The notes under the pieces are model-generated. The model ran no database searches. It was not told where the DNA came from and worked only from the letters and a program-made list of their open reading frames with translations. Positions 1-10,313 of a stretch of 64,000 nucleotides of DNA are shown piece after piece. A program made the position numbers and the translations under genes. The number at the start of each line of letters is the position of its first letter. The stretch's first letter is position 1. This DNA is from Diploptera punctata (lineage: Eukaryota > Arthropoda > Insecta > Blattodea > Blaberidae): the NCBI GenBank assembly GCA_030220185.1, contig JASPKZ010010234.1:1-64000 (forward strand), in the 5' to 3' direction.

Positions 1-190
1 AATGATTTTCGGGGATCCTTGGGCCCTAAGCTTCCTGACATTTGTCTTACAGGTGAGGAAAAACCCCGAAAAAATACCTCACCCAGGAGCCTGTCCCGAC
101 CGGGAATCGAACCCGGGCTCGCTGCCTGACAAGGCAGCACGCTACCTCGAGACCACAGCGGTGGACATAATAATAATAATAATAATAATG
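1..190 (-). mobile_element. SINE1, tRNA-derived head and body, cut by window edge
   Basis: On the minus strand this reads as a tRNA-like head with an A-box-like stretch (GGTCTCGAGGTAGCGTGC) and a clear B box (GGGTTCGATTCCCGG), then a body ending near TCCCCGAAAATCAT. An (AAT)n run at 168-189 abuts the head. Related copies lie near 1.0, 2.1, 11.5, 17.3, 27.9, 42.6 and 43.1 kb. Any 3' module lies outside the window. The B box is seen directly; Pol III origin is inferred from it. Confidence 0.85.
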
Positions 191-644
191 TTTTGCGTTT
201 ATCATTAAAAAATGTTTGAATTGGTACTCAAAGAGCAGATACTTTTGAAGGTGAAGGTAAATGTAAAGTGATTCTACTACAGGCCTTAGTAAACCCTTGA
301 GTTGTTATGGAGGTTAAGGCTCCCACCTTTCTATACAATTGTAACGAGACACCATCCATGTTGTCAGCCATGTGTGACGGCCAATTTTACTAACAACATA
401 CTCTTGTGTTAAATTCTGTTAGAGGCTGAGTCTACCCCAGGACCATGATCCCATCATAAGATTTAGGTCAGTTTGTAAATCATATCCCATCGGAAATCGA
501 ATTCGCGCCTTCCTGTTGTATCGTTTAGATATATTTTCAGCGAATAAACATATTTCTGTAGGCCTATGTCTTAGTTTGCTGGTAGAGTAAAACGTAAGGC
601 TTAGTCCTGCCAGTTTAAATAAAACTTCTATTTGTTTCTGCTAT
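191..644. other. No recognisable feature
   Basis: No long open frame, tRNA-like box or copy of another repeat in the window was recognised here. Confidence 0.5.
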
Positions 645-770
645 TAACTAACTCACTGGCACTATCGAACGTGGAGATTCGTGGTCGCGCGGACATAAAC
701 TCTACATATATCCCTATCCTGGGCTAATGTTTTCCAATTATCCCCAAAATGAAAAAGAAAATCTGAAATA
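645..770 (-). mobile_element. LINE-A 3' end, short 5'-truncated copy
   Basis: Begins with the reverse-complemented tail (TTAACTAACTCACTGGCACTA) and covers only the last ~100 bp of the family, the part encoding the AMNLRV-type C-terminus. It is diverged and non-coding. No target-site duplication was found. Confidence 0.8.
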
Positions 771-819
771 CTGATAACATTTTTTCTTCCTTTAAAGTTT
801 TTTTTTTTATTTAATGCCA

Positions 820-1115
820 CCACATTGTCATTTCGATATTCTGGTATTCTCTCCTGGCATGGCGTTATTGTAACCCACTTCTGAGGTTGGGACGCCTGAA
901 AGGCGGAGATTACGCTGCCCCGATGATAATGATAGGAGATGATTTGGTAATGGTGCGCAGGAGAGGTCTGAATCCTAAACTTAATGAATATGTTAATGAT
1001 GATAACAAATAATGATGGCCAGATGATATTCGGGGACCGTTTCGGCCTTAAAATGTCCTGACAGGAGAGAAAAAACCCCGAGAAAAACTATCGTCTAGGA
1101 AATTTATCCCGACCA
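820..1115 (-). mobile_element. SINE1 with 3' module Y
   Basis: The body near 1015-1110 (GATGGCCAGATGATATTCGG and on) is SINE1. It continues into a ~190-bp module containing GGCGTTATTGTAACCCACTT, also attached to SINE1 at 27.66 kb and partly at 42.9 kb. The tRNA head is eroded. Module Y differs from the module joined to SINE1 at 1.9, 11.6, 17.8 and 42.4 kb. Confidence 0.75.
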
Positions 1116-1249
1116 AACGATTTGAGAGAAGTTGGAATGGGAAGAGTGCCTGTAATTAATAACAGCATGCGAATACAGAATTAAACTCATGCCCAAGACA
1201 GACCTAGAAGGTATTTTCTCTAAGATCCGGTGACTGGCCTCACATCCAC

Positions 1250-1884
1250 ATGTGTCTGATTGGTACCTCGATGGGTTAGATCTACATACAATTCGACCAT
1301 CTAAAACCATTAAGTATAGAGTTTCACCTCAAGCGAACATTTAAAAATCGCTCTAGCGGTCACGATTTTCGATGTTTCACAACTAAACTCTGTAATTACT
1401 CTTATTAAAATAAACCGAGGTAAGTAATATCAAAAAATTAGCGAAATCCGACAATTATAAGTGGATTTTTCTTCTAACCCGAAATTAAAAAACTGCCTAA
1501 AAGACTGGATCGATTTTGATGAAATTTTTTGTGTATGTCTGAGTAGGGTCCCTGGATGGTTTAGATTCACAACTGGACCTTCTGAAACCATTAGGTGTAG
1601 GAGTTCACCTGAAGTGAAAATTGAAAAATCGCTCTAGCAGTCACAATTTTCGATATGTCAGAACTAAACTCATTATATCCTATTAAAATAAACTAAGGTA
1701 GGTATCGTCCAAAAAATGAGCAAAATCTGACAGCTTAGAAGTGGAGGTTTACCTGAAATCCGAAATTAAAAACTGACTAGCAACCGCCATGTGTGATTCG
1801 TCTCAGCGTATATCATATAATTTAATTAATCTTTAATATTTAATTTATTTAGGCGTAGCAAATGCACGCCAGGTAATTAGCTAG
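1250..1884 (+). mobile_element. Helitron-like 3' region with an internal 280-bp duplication
   Basis: Two related units with a ~280-bp period are visible: AAAACCATTA near 1302 against GAAACCATTA near 1583, and CTAGCGGTCACGATTTT against CTAGCAGTCACAATTTT. Downstream a small hairpin (GGCGT at 1852-1856 pairing with ACGCC at 1866-1870) sits 10 nt before CTAG at 1881-1884, which is followed by T. A hairpin just before a CTRR end is the known Helitron 3' signature. No Rep/helicase coding remains, so this would be non-autonomous. The 5' end was not located. Confidence 0.5.
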
Positions 1885-1897
1885 TGTGTATTATATC

Positions 1898-2208
1898 CAT
1901 CCATAGTAATTCTGCCCGAAGGCAGGTCCTTCACTGCAATCATAGCATTTCCATGCTATGCTTGCAGCTTTACTAGGGAATTGCAGGAGTGGTAGCTTCC
2001 CGTTGCTTTCCACGCCGGTGAGGAGAGATGATGATGAGGCCATATGATTTCGGGGACCGTTTGGGCCTTAAAGTTTTCCTGGCATTTGTCTTACAGGTGA
2101 GGAAAAACCCCGATAAAAACCTCACTCAGAAAAAACTGCCACGACCGGGGATCGAACCCGGGCCCGCTGCGTGACAAGGCAGCACGCTACCTCGAGACCA
2201 CAGCGGTG
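1898..2208 (-). mobile_element. SINE1 with 3' module X, near full length
   Basis: Minus strand, in order: tRNA-like head with B box (GGGTTCGATCCCCGG), body through GGTCCCCGAAATCATATGGC, a CATCATCAT spacer, then module X (GGGAAGCTACCACTCCTGCA and on), ending near TACTATGGATGG. The same order occurs at 11419-11765 and 42407-42712, which defines the unit as roughly 310-350 bp. Module X has a short palindrome around GCATAGCATGGAAATGCTAT. Confidence 0.85.
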
Positions 2209-3230
2209 GACTATAATATATATATATATGTGTGTGTGTGTGTTTTGTGTATGTTTTCTAATGCCAACTATTGCACTCTTGTGCCTCGAGTTCCGTGCTG
2301 GGCGGATAAAATGACATTAATATTACTGTATATTTTCGTGGAGCAAAAATTCTGCTCGAAATGAAATTCTAAATAAAGAAAATCCATCGACATCATGGAG
2401 AAGCGTAAACATCTATTGGTTAGGCCCATATATATATTTTTTTTGTGTCATAAATAAATAAGAAATGGAGGATGTTCCAAATTAATGGTAACATCGTGCA
2501 TTCAATCTTATTTCCCGTAAAATATGGTGTTGCCTAAGATCAATGTTTCTATCGATGACAGTTACGTACTCAGTCATAGCGGGTGAAAGTAGAATCACGG
2601 TTGCCCAAATAGACGGTGTCGGCGAAGTAATACCTTATGCAAGTTTGTTTTCTGCGCGATAGTGCGTTTTGTCGTACTCACCAGCAATGGTAACCTTTAT
2701 TAAAAGTTAACTTCCTACATTTCGGGGTTGCCAACCTAAATAACTATACTGTAATATTACATTTACACCCACGTGTGGGAAGTAAAACCACTGCCCTCTA
2801 TGTACACACATCATACAATGTAGGATATATAAAAAATATCCAACAGGTAGTGTTAATATACATTATACGAAACAAACCACTACATTTTAAATTAATTGAA
2901 CTTTATTTTAAACAATATAAAACAATAAATACGTACTTGCGGCCGTGTTATCAATAATTGTTCTCAAGGCCTCCTGTTGTTTCAACTAATAAACATTGAC
3001 CACACTGTTAACGTTAGTCAATTGTTTATAAAGAACGCAAATATTTCCAACAAAGACGCAATTATTTTACTGTTATGTATTATTTTTGAAAACACCATCG
3101 CGTAAGAAATAATGTACAACGCACGTTTGTGAAGTGTTTTACAGAATCTCATAATTATAAACCCCTTCCCAACTTCGCATCGTAATATATATTACAATAC
3201 AACAGGAACTAAGCTCGGAATTGATATGGT
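2209..3230. other. Unassigned AT-rich DNA with a short (AT)/(GT) microsatellite
   Basis: A TATATATA/TGTGTGTG run lies at about 2213-2243. The rest holds no long open frame and no copy of another repeat that I recognise. Confidence 0.5.
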
Positions 3231-3243
3231 CCTATATTTTTAT

Positions 3244-3643
3244 GTAACCAACTCAAAACTCGCTGGTACTATCGAACCCCTAGGTTCATGGCCGCGCGGA
3301 CATTAGCTCTTCATACATCCCTATCATGAGCAAATGTTTTACAACCATTCCCTATATAATTTACTTCCCTCAAATCATAGTTATATTATTCTCCCACCTC
3401 ATTCTTGGTCTTCCAACTGGGCGTTTTTCTTCTGGTTTTCCTACAAGAAGCTTCCATGCACGCCTTTCATTCCCCTTTCGTGCCACATGTCCTACACATC
3501 GCAGGCTACGAGACTTAACTTTATTATTTCTGGCTTCCTATCTACAAATAATGTAGCGAACACTATTATGTAATTTTTTTCCATTCGCCTGTCTTTCATC
3601 TTATTTTGGCCCAAAAAATCTCCTAAGAACTTTATTCTCAAAT
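3244..3643 (-). mobile_element. LINE-A 3' fragment with exact 13-bp target-site duplication
   Basis: This 5'-truncated copy is bounded by CCTATATTTTTAT at 3231-3243 and again at 3644-3656. The minus strand keeps diverged versions of the GKPEGKRPVGRPRMRWENN and GPKRDEQTGEW regions, with stops and frameshifts. The tail is eroded to a single GAGTT-type unit. Confidence 0.9.
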
Positions 3644-3914
3644 CCTATATTTTTATCTATATTTATTAGTTGTTTTATTTCTACATTCTTTATTCTGCCT
3701 TTCCTTGACTTCTCCAGCCGGTTTTCTACAGAAGTCTAATTCAGTAGCTCTTATTTCTCCTTACTGTTATCTATTTATTGTCCAAGTTTCCGCCCATGAA
3801 ACAACACTCACACTCCACACTATTGTTTCACAAAATTATTTTATTTGTTTTTGCCAAATTTTACTACTCCAAAGTAATGAATTTAACTAACTTACTTATC
3901 ACAATGTAACCTAA

Positions 3915-4455
3915 ATAACTAACTAACTCATTGGCATTATCAAACCCCTAGGTTCATGGCCGCGGATCCCTATCCTGAGCAAAGTTTTCCATTCATCCCT
4001 ATATAATTTATCTCCATATAATCATGTTTAATGTTATACTCCTACCTCATTATTGACCAACCTACTGAGCTCCCCCTGGTTTTCCTAGAAGGGGCTTCCA
4101 TGCTCTCTTCTATTACCAATTTGTACCACATGCCCTGCCCATCGCAATCTACGATACTGAACTATTCTTATTATATCTGACTTCTCATAAAGATAAATCA
4201 GCTCACTGTTATGTAGTCTTCTCTATTCACCTGTCCGTTCGTCTGTCTTTGGTCCAAAATTTTTCTTAACAACTTTATTCTCTAACATTCTCTCTCTTAA
4301 ATTAAGAGACAATGTTTCGCATTCATATAATATAACTGGGAGAATAACAGTTTATATACAGTATTTTGAGTCTAATGTTTTTTGTGAGAAGTTGGGATGA
4401 CAACAGTATGTAATACTTAATAACATGCATTTCCAGAATTGAGCCTATGTTCAAT
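3915..4455 (-). mobile_element. LINE-A 3' fragment
   Basis: Starts at the reversed (AGTT)n tail and runs through the C-terminal and GCETWTL-like region to the HRLNSGN-like region near 4450, where it meets an unrelated repeat. Many indels; not coding. Confidence 0.85.
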
Positions 4456-4459
4456 AACA

Positions 4460-4810
4460 CTGAGCAACAAAAATTTTTTTTTTTTGTCTCAGAAAGAAAA
4501 ATACGGTATGTGATTCTGAGAGTATTTTTTTCTCCTGAATTCAAATATTCATATCGGTTTTTCTTCCATCATGCAAGGTATCCGAGAGACAGGAATTTAT
4601 AATTTCAAACACTTCAGTATTTTCTACATTCGTAACTACACAATATTCGAACATTCGGACTCACCTAGAAAGTAAGAAATGACGAATTTTCTGCTATATT
4701 TCGCCTGTGGAGCATCCCTCTTGATGGTCCAACAATAATCGGCCAGCATATTAGGATTCCATTTGCCTTGATATTTCTTTCCATAGCTGAAAACCATTTG
4801 AAATAGCTCA
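4460..4810 (-). pseudogene. C-terminal fragment of a dispersed-repeat protein (MLADYCW motif)
   Basis: The minus strand encodes KYQGKWNPNMLADYCW, then IKRDAPQAKYSRKF, about 50 residues before a stop. One frame away, immediately upstream, is FSAMERN, so a 1-nt frameshift separates the two parts. From memory this resembles the C-terminus of large uncharacterised proteins multiplied in arthropod genomes; I cannot name the element class. A second copy, same orientation and clearly similar, lies at 63685-64000. Confidence 0.6.
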
Positions 4811-5029
4811 TTTGGTTATATTTTACAATGTGCAAATGGACGAAAAAAGTCTATTAAAAAACTATTTAAAACCACTAATTAAAATTGAAATAAAAAAAAC
4901 TGTGGGCGATGGAAAATTCCGAATACATATTTGAAAACACGATAAAAACTGCATTAAGTACAACTATTGGTACTATTGGTATGAGACAAAGATCATGTTG
5001 ACAGTGTAATTTCTTTCTCCACCACATCC

Positions 5030-5300
5030 TAGTTTGTAATTATTGTTCCGAAGTATTTAAATTTAGCCACTTCTTAAAAATGTCCTTCATTTGTTATTTA
5101 CCGTCCATTTCCATTATACATATGCATTATACATATGTATAATGGAAATGGACGGTCAGTGACAAATTAAGGAAATTTTGAAGAAGTGGCTGAATTTAAA
5201 TACTTAAGAACAATAATTACAAACTCGAATACGATGCAGAAAGAAATTATTGTATATAGGCTCAATTCTGGAAATGTTTTGGTTGAATATGTATATTAAA
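5030..5300. mobile_element. LINE-A RT fragments in head-to-head inverted arrangement
   Basis: About 5030-5118 is the minus-strand, and 5128-5300 the plus-strand, version of the same LINE-A segment (GGAAATGGACGGTCAGTGAC, then EEVAEFKYL- and HRLNSGN-like stretches). They meet at CATATGCATTATACATATG, giving an imperfect palindrome of ~180 bp. The plus arm continues further. Confidence 0.8.
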
Positions 5301-5305
5301 TTTAT

Positions 5306-6230
5306 ATGTGTGACCAATATTTTGTTTTATTTTTAATATTTCTATATCAAATCAACAAATCAGATAGACTAATAACCCAAGGTGTAAAACAAAGCTGTCC
5401 ACTTTCTCCTCTTCTATTTAATTTATATATGAATGAAATCATAAAATTATGGCAAAACCAATTACAATTGCACTTTATGATTGATGGCCGACCCCTCAAT
5501 ACTTAATGTATTCAGATGATCAAGTAATATTGGCTACTTCTGAAGATCACCTACAGAGAGCAGTACATAGATTGTCAAATATAACACAAAATTATAATTT
5601 ACAAATTTCGGTAAGATAAAACTATGGCATTTCAAGGGAAAATACCGATACGAACTAAAATTGTTATTAAAAACAATATAATAGAACAAGTTAATAACTT
5701 TACTTATCTTGACTGCAACCTTTCCTACGACACATGTAAAGACATAGACATAAAATTTGTCAAATTCCAAAAAAAAACTTGCAGGAACAATAAAAACAGT
5801 CTTCTCCGAAAAGTGCGCCCAGATACAATTCTAAAATTCTATAAAACAATTGCTCTTCCAACTCTACTTTATGGTTCTGAAACCTGGACTCTTACTACAG
5901 GTAAATTAAATAGGATAATAGCTGCAGAAATGAAGTTATTAAGACCTTTAGCGGGTATATACTCCATGATCACATGTGTAACGAAGATATCCGCAAAGCT
6001 CTCAACACACCAGCAATAACTGAAACCATTCAAATGTACCAAATAATTGGCATGAACACCTTCTTAGAATGACAAACAATAGACTACCTCTGCAGCTATT
6101 GAACTACAGACCAATAGGACGAGGAGACCCAGGAAGACCTAAGAAGAGATGGAGGGATCAATTTCTATCCTGAAGCGGAACAGGCCAATGGCCTAATCCA
6201 TGACTGCAATTGATGATGATGATGATATTT
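5306..6230 (+). mobile_element. LINE-B fragment: RT palm to C-terminus
   Basis: Broken frames, in order, encode GVKQSCPLSPLLFNLYMNEI (RT motif B region), YSDDQVILATSED (catalytic YxDD at about 5510-5530), MAFQGKIPIRTKIVIKNN, TIALPTLLYGSETWTL (about 5847-5894), HDHMCNEDIRKALNTP (shifted frame) and RGDPGRPKKRWRDQF near 6120. It ends in a GATGATGATG run at 6212-6224. Frameshifts near 5505, 5610 and 5970 make it dead. The endonuclease and N-terminal RT are missing. The motifs are non-LTR retrotransposon type; the clade is not settled. Confidence 0.85.
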
Positions 6231-6831
6231 CTAGTGTCCCACTATTATATAATGCCCTAACATGTCCCTATGTTTGAGCTTTTGCCATGGATTCCCTGAA
6301 ATATACCCGCCCAGAGATCATAATTTAACCTACTTATCAGTGTTTTATGAAAATTATATCCTCTACAAGTTAAGATTGCAACACAGATTAGTATGTTTAT
6401 GTAAACGGAACATTATTTATTTTCATAATGCAAAAGTTACATGTGTAACATCAAGGTAATATTGTTAGAAAACATCCATGGAGTTTTTTTTTAATATTGT
6501 AAACAAGACATTTTCAGTTGATTTAAGAAACTACAGTATTAGAGTATGTTGGTGTATTTCTCTTTGGTATTTACATAGAAATGCGCTCCAAATCATAAAT
6601 GTTAAAACACCTCAACCGTCATAAATTTACCTTTATTTCTTCTGTAACATGTAAATCGTTTTACTACTTGATAGTTCATGTAGCAGAGACCAAATAAAAT
6701 TCTCAAAATCAAATTTGGGCTCACATAAAGACCTCCAAATTTGAAGTCCAAAAACTACTTTTGTTTTCAAAATTATGCCTACTTTGGCGCTCAAAAATCT
6801 ACGAGAGCAAAAATGTATTTTTATTATAATC
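6231..6831. other. No recognisable feature
   Basis: AT-rich DNA with short chance frames only. No repeat partner seen elsewhere in the window. Confidence 0.45.
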
Positions 6832-6839
6832 CCACTTGA

Positions 6840-6935
6840 AAACATTAGCTAAAGATAGGGATGTATGGACAGCTTATGTAGGGCGGCCATGAACCTGCGA
6901 GTTCGATAGTGCCAGTGAGTTAGTTACTTACAATT
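6840..6935 (+). mobile_element. LINE-A terminal ~95 bp with tail
   Basis: Only the extreme 3' end is present (AAACATTAGCTAAAGATAGGG through GCGGCCATGAACCTGCGAG to GTGAGTTAGTTACTTA). CCACTTGA at 6832-6839 recurs at 6936-6943 as a likely 8-bp target-site duplication. Confidence 0.8.
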
Positions 6936-6984
6936 CCACTTGATCAATGTATCCAATTTTATTACGTAAAAAAATAAATAATTT

Positions 6985-7300
6985 TGTTATTGACCTCGAT
7001 GGTCTAGGGATTAAGATCCTTCCCTGCTGATCCCGAGGACCGCGAGCTCAAACCCGGCAGGGGTCGATAGACTTTTTCGAGTAGAACAATTAAAGGAAAA
7101 AGTTATCCGTGAGGGACTTTAATGATGTGGATCTCAAGTCTGAAGATTTTTTTTTGCCTCGAAAAAGTACCTCAAGCCTAAATTAGTGCCTCTGAGCAAA
7201 ATTTAATCTTTTTTTTTATCCAAGTATTATGTTAGGTGGCTACTAGATGTCTCTTTGAGGCAATGTGGCTCCCAATGATCTGATTATGATGATTAATGAC
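6985..7300 (+). mobile_element. SINE2, diverged
   Basis: A tRNA-like head (TCGATGGTCTAGGGATTAAG as A-box region; GAGCTCAAACCCGGC as B box near 7048) is followed by the SINE2 body (GAGGGACTTTAATGATG, AAGTCTGAAGATTTT, GCCTCTGAGCAAAATTTA, CTACTAGATGTCTC). The order matches the cleaner copy at 35818-36235. It carries several substitutions and small indels. Confidence 0.8.
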
Positions 7301-7379
7301 TCGACCTTATTTTTTGTCCTTTATTGCTATAATGCTAGTTTGATTTTAATAAATAAAAAATTGCGACTACTAATAATTT

Positions 7380-7651
7380 AAATATATATATATATATATA
7401 TATTATATATAGGGGCCTATATATAATATTGAATTTTTTTATCTAGTACATTTTATATTGTCATTCGTTTTTAAATCTAGAGTAAAATAGCCAAAATATA
7501 TTGTAAATCATAATGTTTTTTGTAGATATTACTCTGTTAATTATTTGTTATTGTAATTTAGAGTATAACAGAAATTTTTTTAACCTGGCTGAGTGGGTAG
7601 ACAGGTCTTAATGCCTTAACTCTGACAGGTAAAATAAAGCTATTACTATTA
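7380..7651 (+). mobile_element. (AT)n repeat and LINE-C 3' terminus with (ATT)n-type tail
   Basis: An AT dinucleotide run lies at ~7382-7412. At ~7585-7651, CTGGCTGAGTGGGTAGACAG to GCCTTAACTCTGACAGG followed by TAAAATAAAGC matches the 3' ends at 10215-10278 and 13640-13700. The trailing CTATTACTATTAC would be its tail; the pogo-like element has inserted into it. Confidence 0.65.
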
Positions 7652-7657
7652 CAAATA

Positions 7658-9112
7658 GGGTACTGCAGGTATTAACGCCATGACGGAAATCGCCATTTTC
7701 TCTAGAAACGTTAGTTTTGTTCAAATATTCCGATGGCGTGTCAGTCATCTTACAAGCTACTAGAATAGTCAAAGGGAAGCTTCCCCTATGGATTGGTAAC
7801 GGCCTTGAAACATTCTGCAACACATTAGTGTCCGCTTGAAACAGTCATTTTGTGAAGAGTTGGTGTTAATTCTCTGGTGAAGAAAAAAACCCTTGAATTT
7901 TCGGTTTAGAAAAAAGTTAGGTAGTGTTGTTCTTACAATATAGTACCATTTGTCATATTAATTGTTTTAATCTTAATATGTATTGAAATACTTACACATT
8001 AGTTATTAGTAAGGTTATTAATTTAAAAAAAATTTATGTAGTCGCACAATATATAATTAAATACAATCAAAGCTGTGGGTGTGCAAGGTAATACGCCATT
8101 ATTATGGAAATTGCAGTTTCCTAAGCTTTTTCGGAAGCCTGTGTATCGTGCTGCAACTCCTGGAAATGCAGCTTCTGGGTTTAGAGGCAACGGTGCAATC
8201 CACAACCCAGGGAATCCGGACATTGTGGGTCATGTACACAACTTTTGCTCTAAGCAGTGTGGTGTCCCCGAACAAAAAAAGAAAATCCAAATCCAGAAGT
8301 GGATAGCACCTCATTCTGAACAAAAAAAACCCCAAACACCGAAAAATCTCCTGTCCAAATGCTTTTGGTCAACTCCGAAGATCATCAGAAAATAAGCGAA
8401 AAGACGTTCATGTAAGGTAACAAGCTGTACTTTGTCTGATAAGAATCGTTTTCAATAAGAAACACCATCAGCATCATGTGTTTCCAAACCCGCAACAACT
8501 AATAAAGAAGAAAAGTTTGCACCAAAGATCTGTATGTGGTGATTGTGGAGGTTACTATTTTGGATAAAAAGTGTAAGAAAAGTTGGATTCAGTGCATAGA
8601 ATTGTGAAGTTTGGTACCATGAGGACTGTGATAGCAAAATCTGTGCTGAAAAAGGGTTTTGTGCACGTGGGAGGATGGATGTGCGCATTGATAGAGTGAA
8701 TGGTTAAATCACATCAAGTAATTAGACCTGTGCTCGTTACATGAGGACTCTTATGTATATTTTTTGTTATGTCTAATGATAATATTATATGCACAGATTG
8801 TTATTTTAACTTGTATTTTTAGTATTCAAAGCTGAATAGTGTATCAAAATACAGCATAAATGTGGTTATACTTTGAAATAATTCAGTGTGGCGTTTATTA
8901 CCTTCAATGCAGGCAATAAACGCCAGTTTCTTCCTTCCTCCTGAATTTCCTTTCCTTCCTTCATAAATATTATATCTTTCTAAATGATACTTGGATGTAA
9001 GGTAGTTAGGACATCAAGTAATGTTATATAAAAATAACAGACATCCCGGACAATATTTCTCCAAATTACAGCTCAATATCTGAATAGGTGGCGTTATTAC
9101 CTGCAGTTACCC
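7658..9112 (+). mobile_element. pogo-like (Tc1/mariner superfamily) DNA transposon, decayed
   Basis: The ends are inverted repeats: GGGTACTGCAGGTATTAACG at 7658 matches the reverse complement of the sequence ending at 9112 (GGGTAACTGCAGGTAATAACG), and both sides carry TA (7656-7657, 9113-9114). TA duplication is the family hallmark. The interior holds remnants of a DDE transposase C-terminus and a zinc-finger-like end (see 8126-8662). A second TIR-like pair (GGCGTTTATTACCT and AGGCAATAAACGCC) lies at ~8891-8921. At ~1455 bp it is internally deleted or eroded and cannot encode a full transposase. Confidence 0.85.
8126..8662 (+). pseudogene. pogo/Tigger-type transposase C-terminus with PHD-like zinc-finger tail
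   Basis: One open frame (8075-8395) contains LFRKPVYRAATPGNAASGFR followed by GNGAIHNPGNPDI, matching what I recall of the region after the DDE core in insect pogo/Tigger/Jerky-like transposases, where an AA-x-GFR-TGI-P-NP-IF pattern recurs. Further on, WIQCIE (8584-8601) and CEVWYHEDC (8603-8629) lie one nucleotide out of frame with each other and together form the WxxC-xxC-xxWYHxxC core of a PHD-like finger. The finger frame ends at the stop near 8705. The catalytic DDE region is not recognisable. Origin: high confidence; finger: moderate. Confidence 0.7.
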
Positions 9113-9124
9113 TATTATTATATT

Positions 9125-9266
9125 ACTATTATTATTGTAAGCCCTTATTTCTCACAACGAGACTAGACGCTCCCCCCTACAGGGGAGAATTTTAACCATA
9201 CTAATTTAGTTATTGGTTATACTTGTTTTCGGATAGATGTCATTGAATGGCCCGGGTCAGCGTTCA

Positions 9267-9322
<56 letters not shown>
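9125..9322 (-). mobile_element. SINE2 3' part (type b end) plus (ATT)n
   Basis: The minus strand from ~9262 to 9150 reads GAACGCTGACCCGGGCCATT, AATGACATCTATCCGAAAAC and AAATTAGTATGGTTAAAATT, matching the end of the SINE2 at 36085-36190. A 55-bp (ATT)n run at 9268-9322 adjoins it. Confidence 0.75.
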
Positions 9323-9329
9323 GATCAGC

Positions 9330-9657
9330 TGGAAAATCTTGAATGGATAGAAAACGAAATAAAGAATAAGGAAATTATGGGTGTACAGAGGATCGGACAT
9401 CATAGACATCATAGAAAAGAAAAGATTGCAGTGGTATGGTCATCACAACGAATGCCAGAGCAAAGATTGCCAAAAATTGTTATGAATGGATCCCAATGAA
9501 GAAGGAGGAAGAGAGGAGACCGAAGAAAACTTGGATAGAAGGGGTACAAGCAGCTATGAATATCAGAGGAATGGAGAAGATCAATGGATGGATAGAGAGG
9601 AATGGCGTTTGGTTTCCGGAAGACGGCGGCAGCTGCCACGATACCGGATGATTATTA

Positions 9658-9706
<49 letters not shown>
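9330..9706 (+). mobile_element. LINE-E C-terminal fragment with (TTA)n
   Basis: Frames encode NCYEWIPMKKEEERRPKKTW then IEGVQAAMNIRGMEKI and, shifted, DQWMDREEWRLVSGRRRQL. This RPKKTW-xxxVQxAMxxRG-xxxxDREEWRLxxGRRRQL layout is the C-terminus of a non-LTR retrotransposon family also seen antisense at 58745-58940. It ends at an (ATT)n run (9653-9706), probably the tail. Confidence 0.75.
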
Positions 9707-9714
9707 AATTTGGT

Positions 9715-10279
9715 TGTGCTCATTTTTGGTGTGTACTAAATAGGTACGATAAGGTCTGTACATATTTACCAAGTTATTTAAACAACACGTTTTCAAAATT
9801 TATCGGCTCATCACAATTTAGGAACAAGATCACAAGACTCTTCTTTACTTTTGATACCACAACACAGGACCTGTCTATACTATGAATCTTACACAATATC
9901 TATGACTAGAGCCTGGAACTCACTTCCCAGTCATGTCAGGGACTGTCAATCGCTATCATTAATTAAATCCAAATTAACTGATATCTTAAGTTCGACACAA
10001 TGAAAACATTAACTGCATAACAACTATATAGAGCATTCCATTAATAGTCATCTAGGAAGCTACTTACTTTATTTTACATAATTTAAATTTTATTATATTC
10101 TATGTTTTTGTTAGTATTAGCTAGTATTAGATCACATCATCTTTGTATTTTGTTTAGTCTGTATTTTAATATCTTAAAATTGTAATATGTATGTAATTTT
10201 TTGTATAATTTTACTATTCGCTGGTTGAGTGGAAGAGAAGTCCTTATGGCCTTAACTCTAAACTGCCAGCTAAAATAAG

Positions 10280-10313
<34 letters not shown>

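Noticed and set aside
51..170. Possible true tRNA gene
   Set aside because: The B box is good but the anticodon arm and acceptor stem do not close, and the same sequence is joined to a SINE body in many copies.
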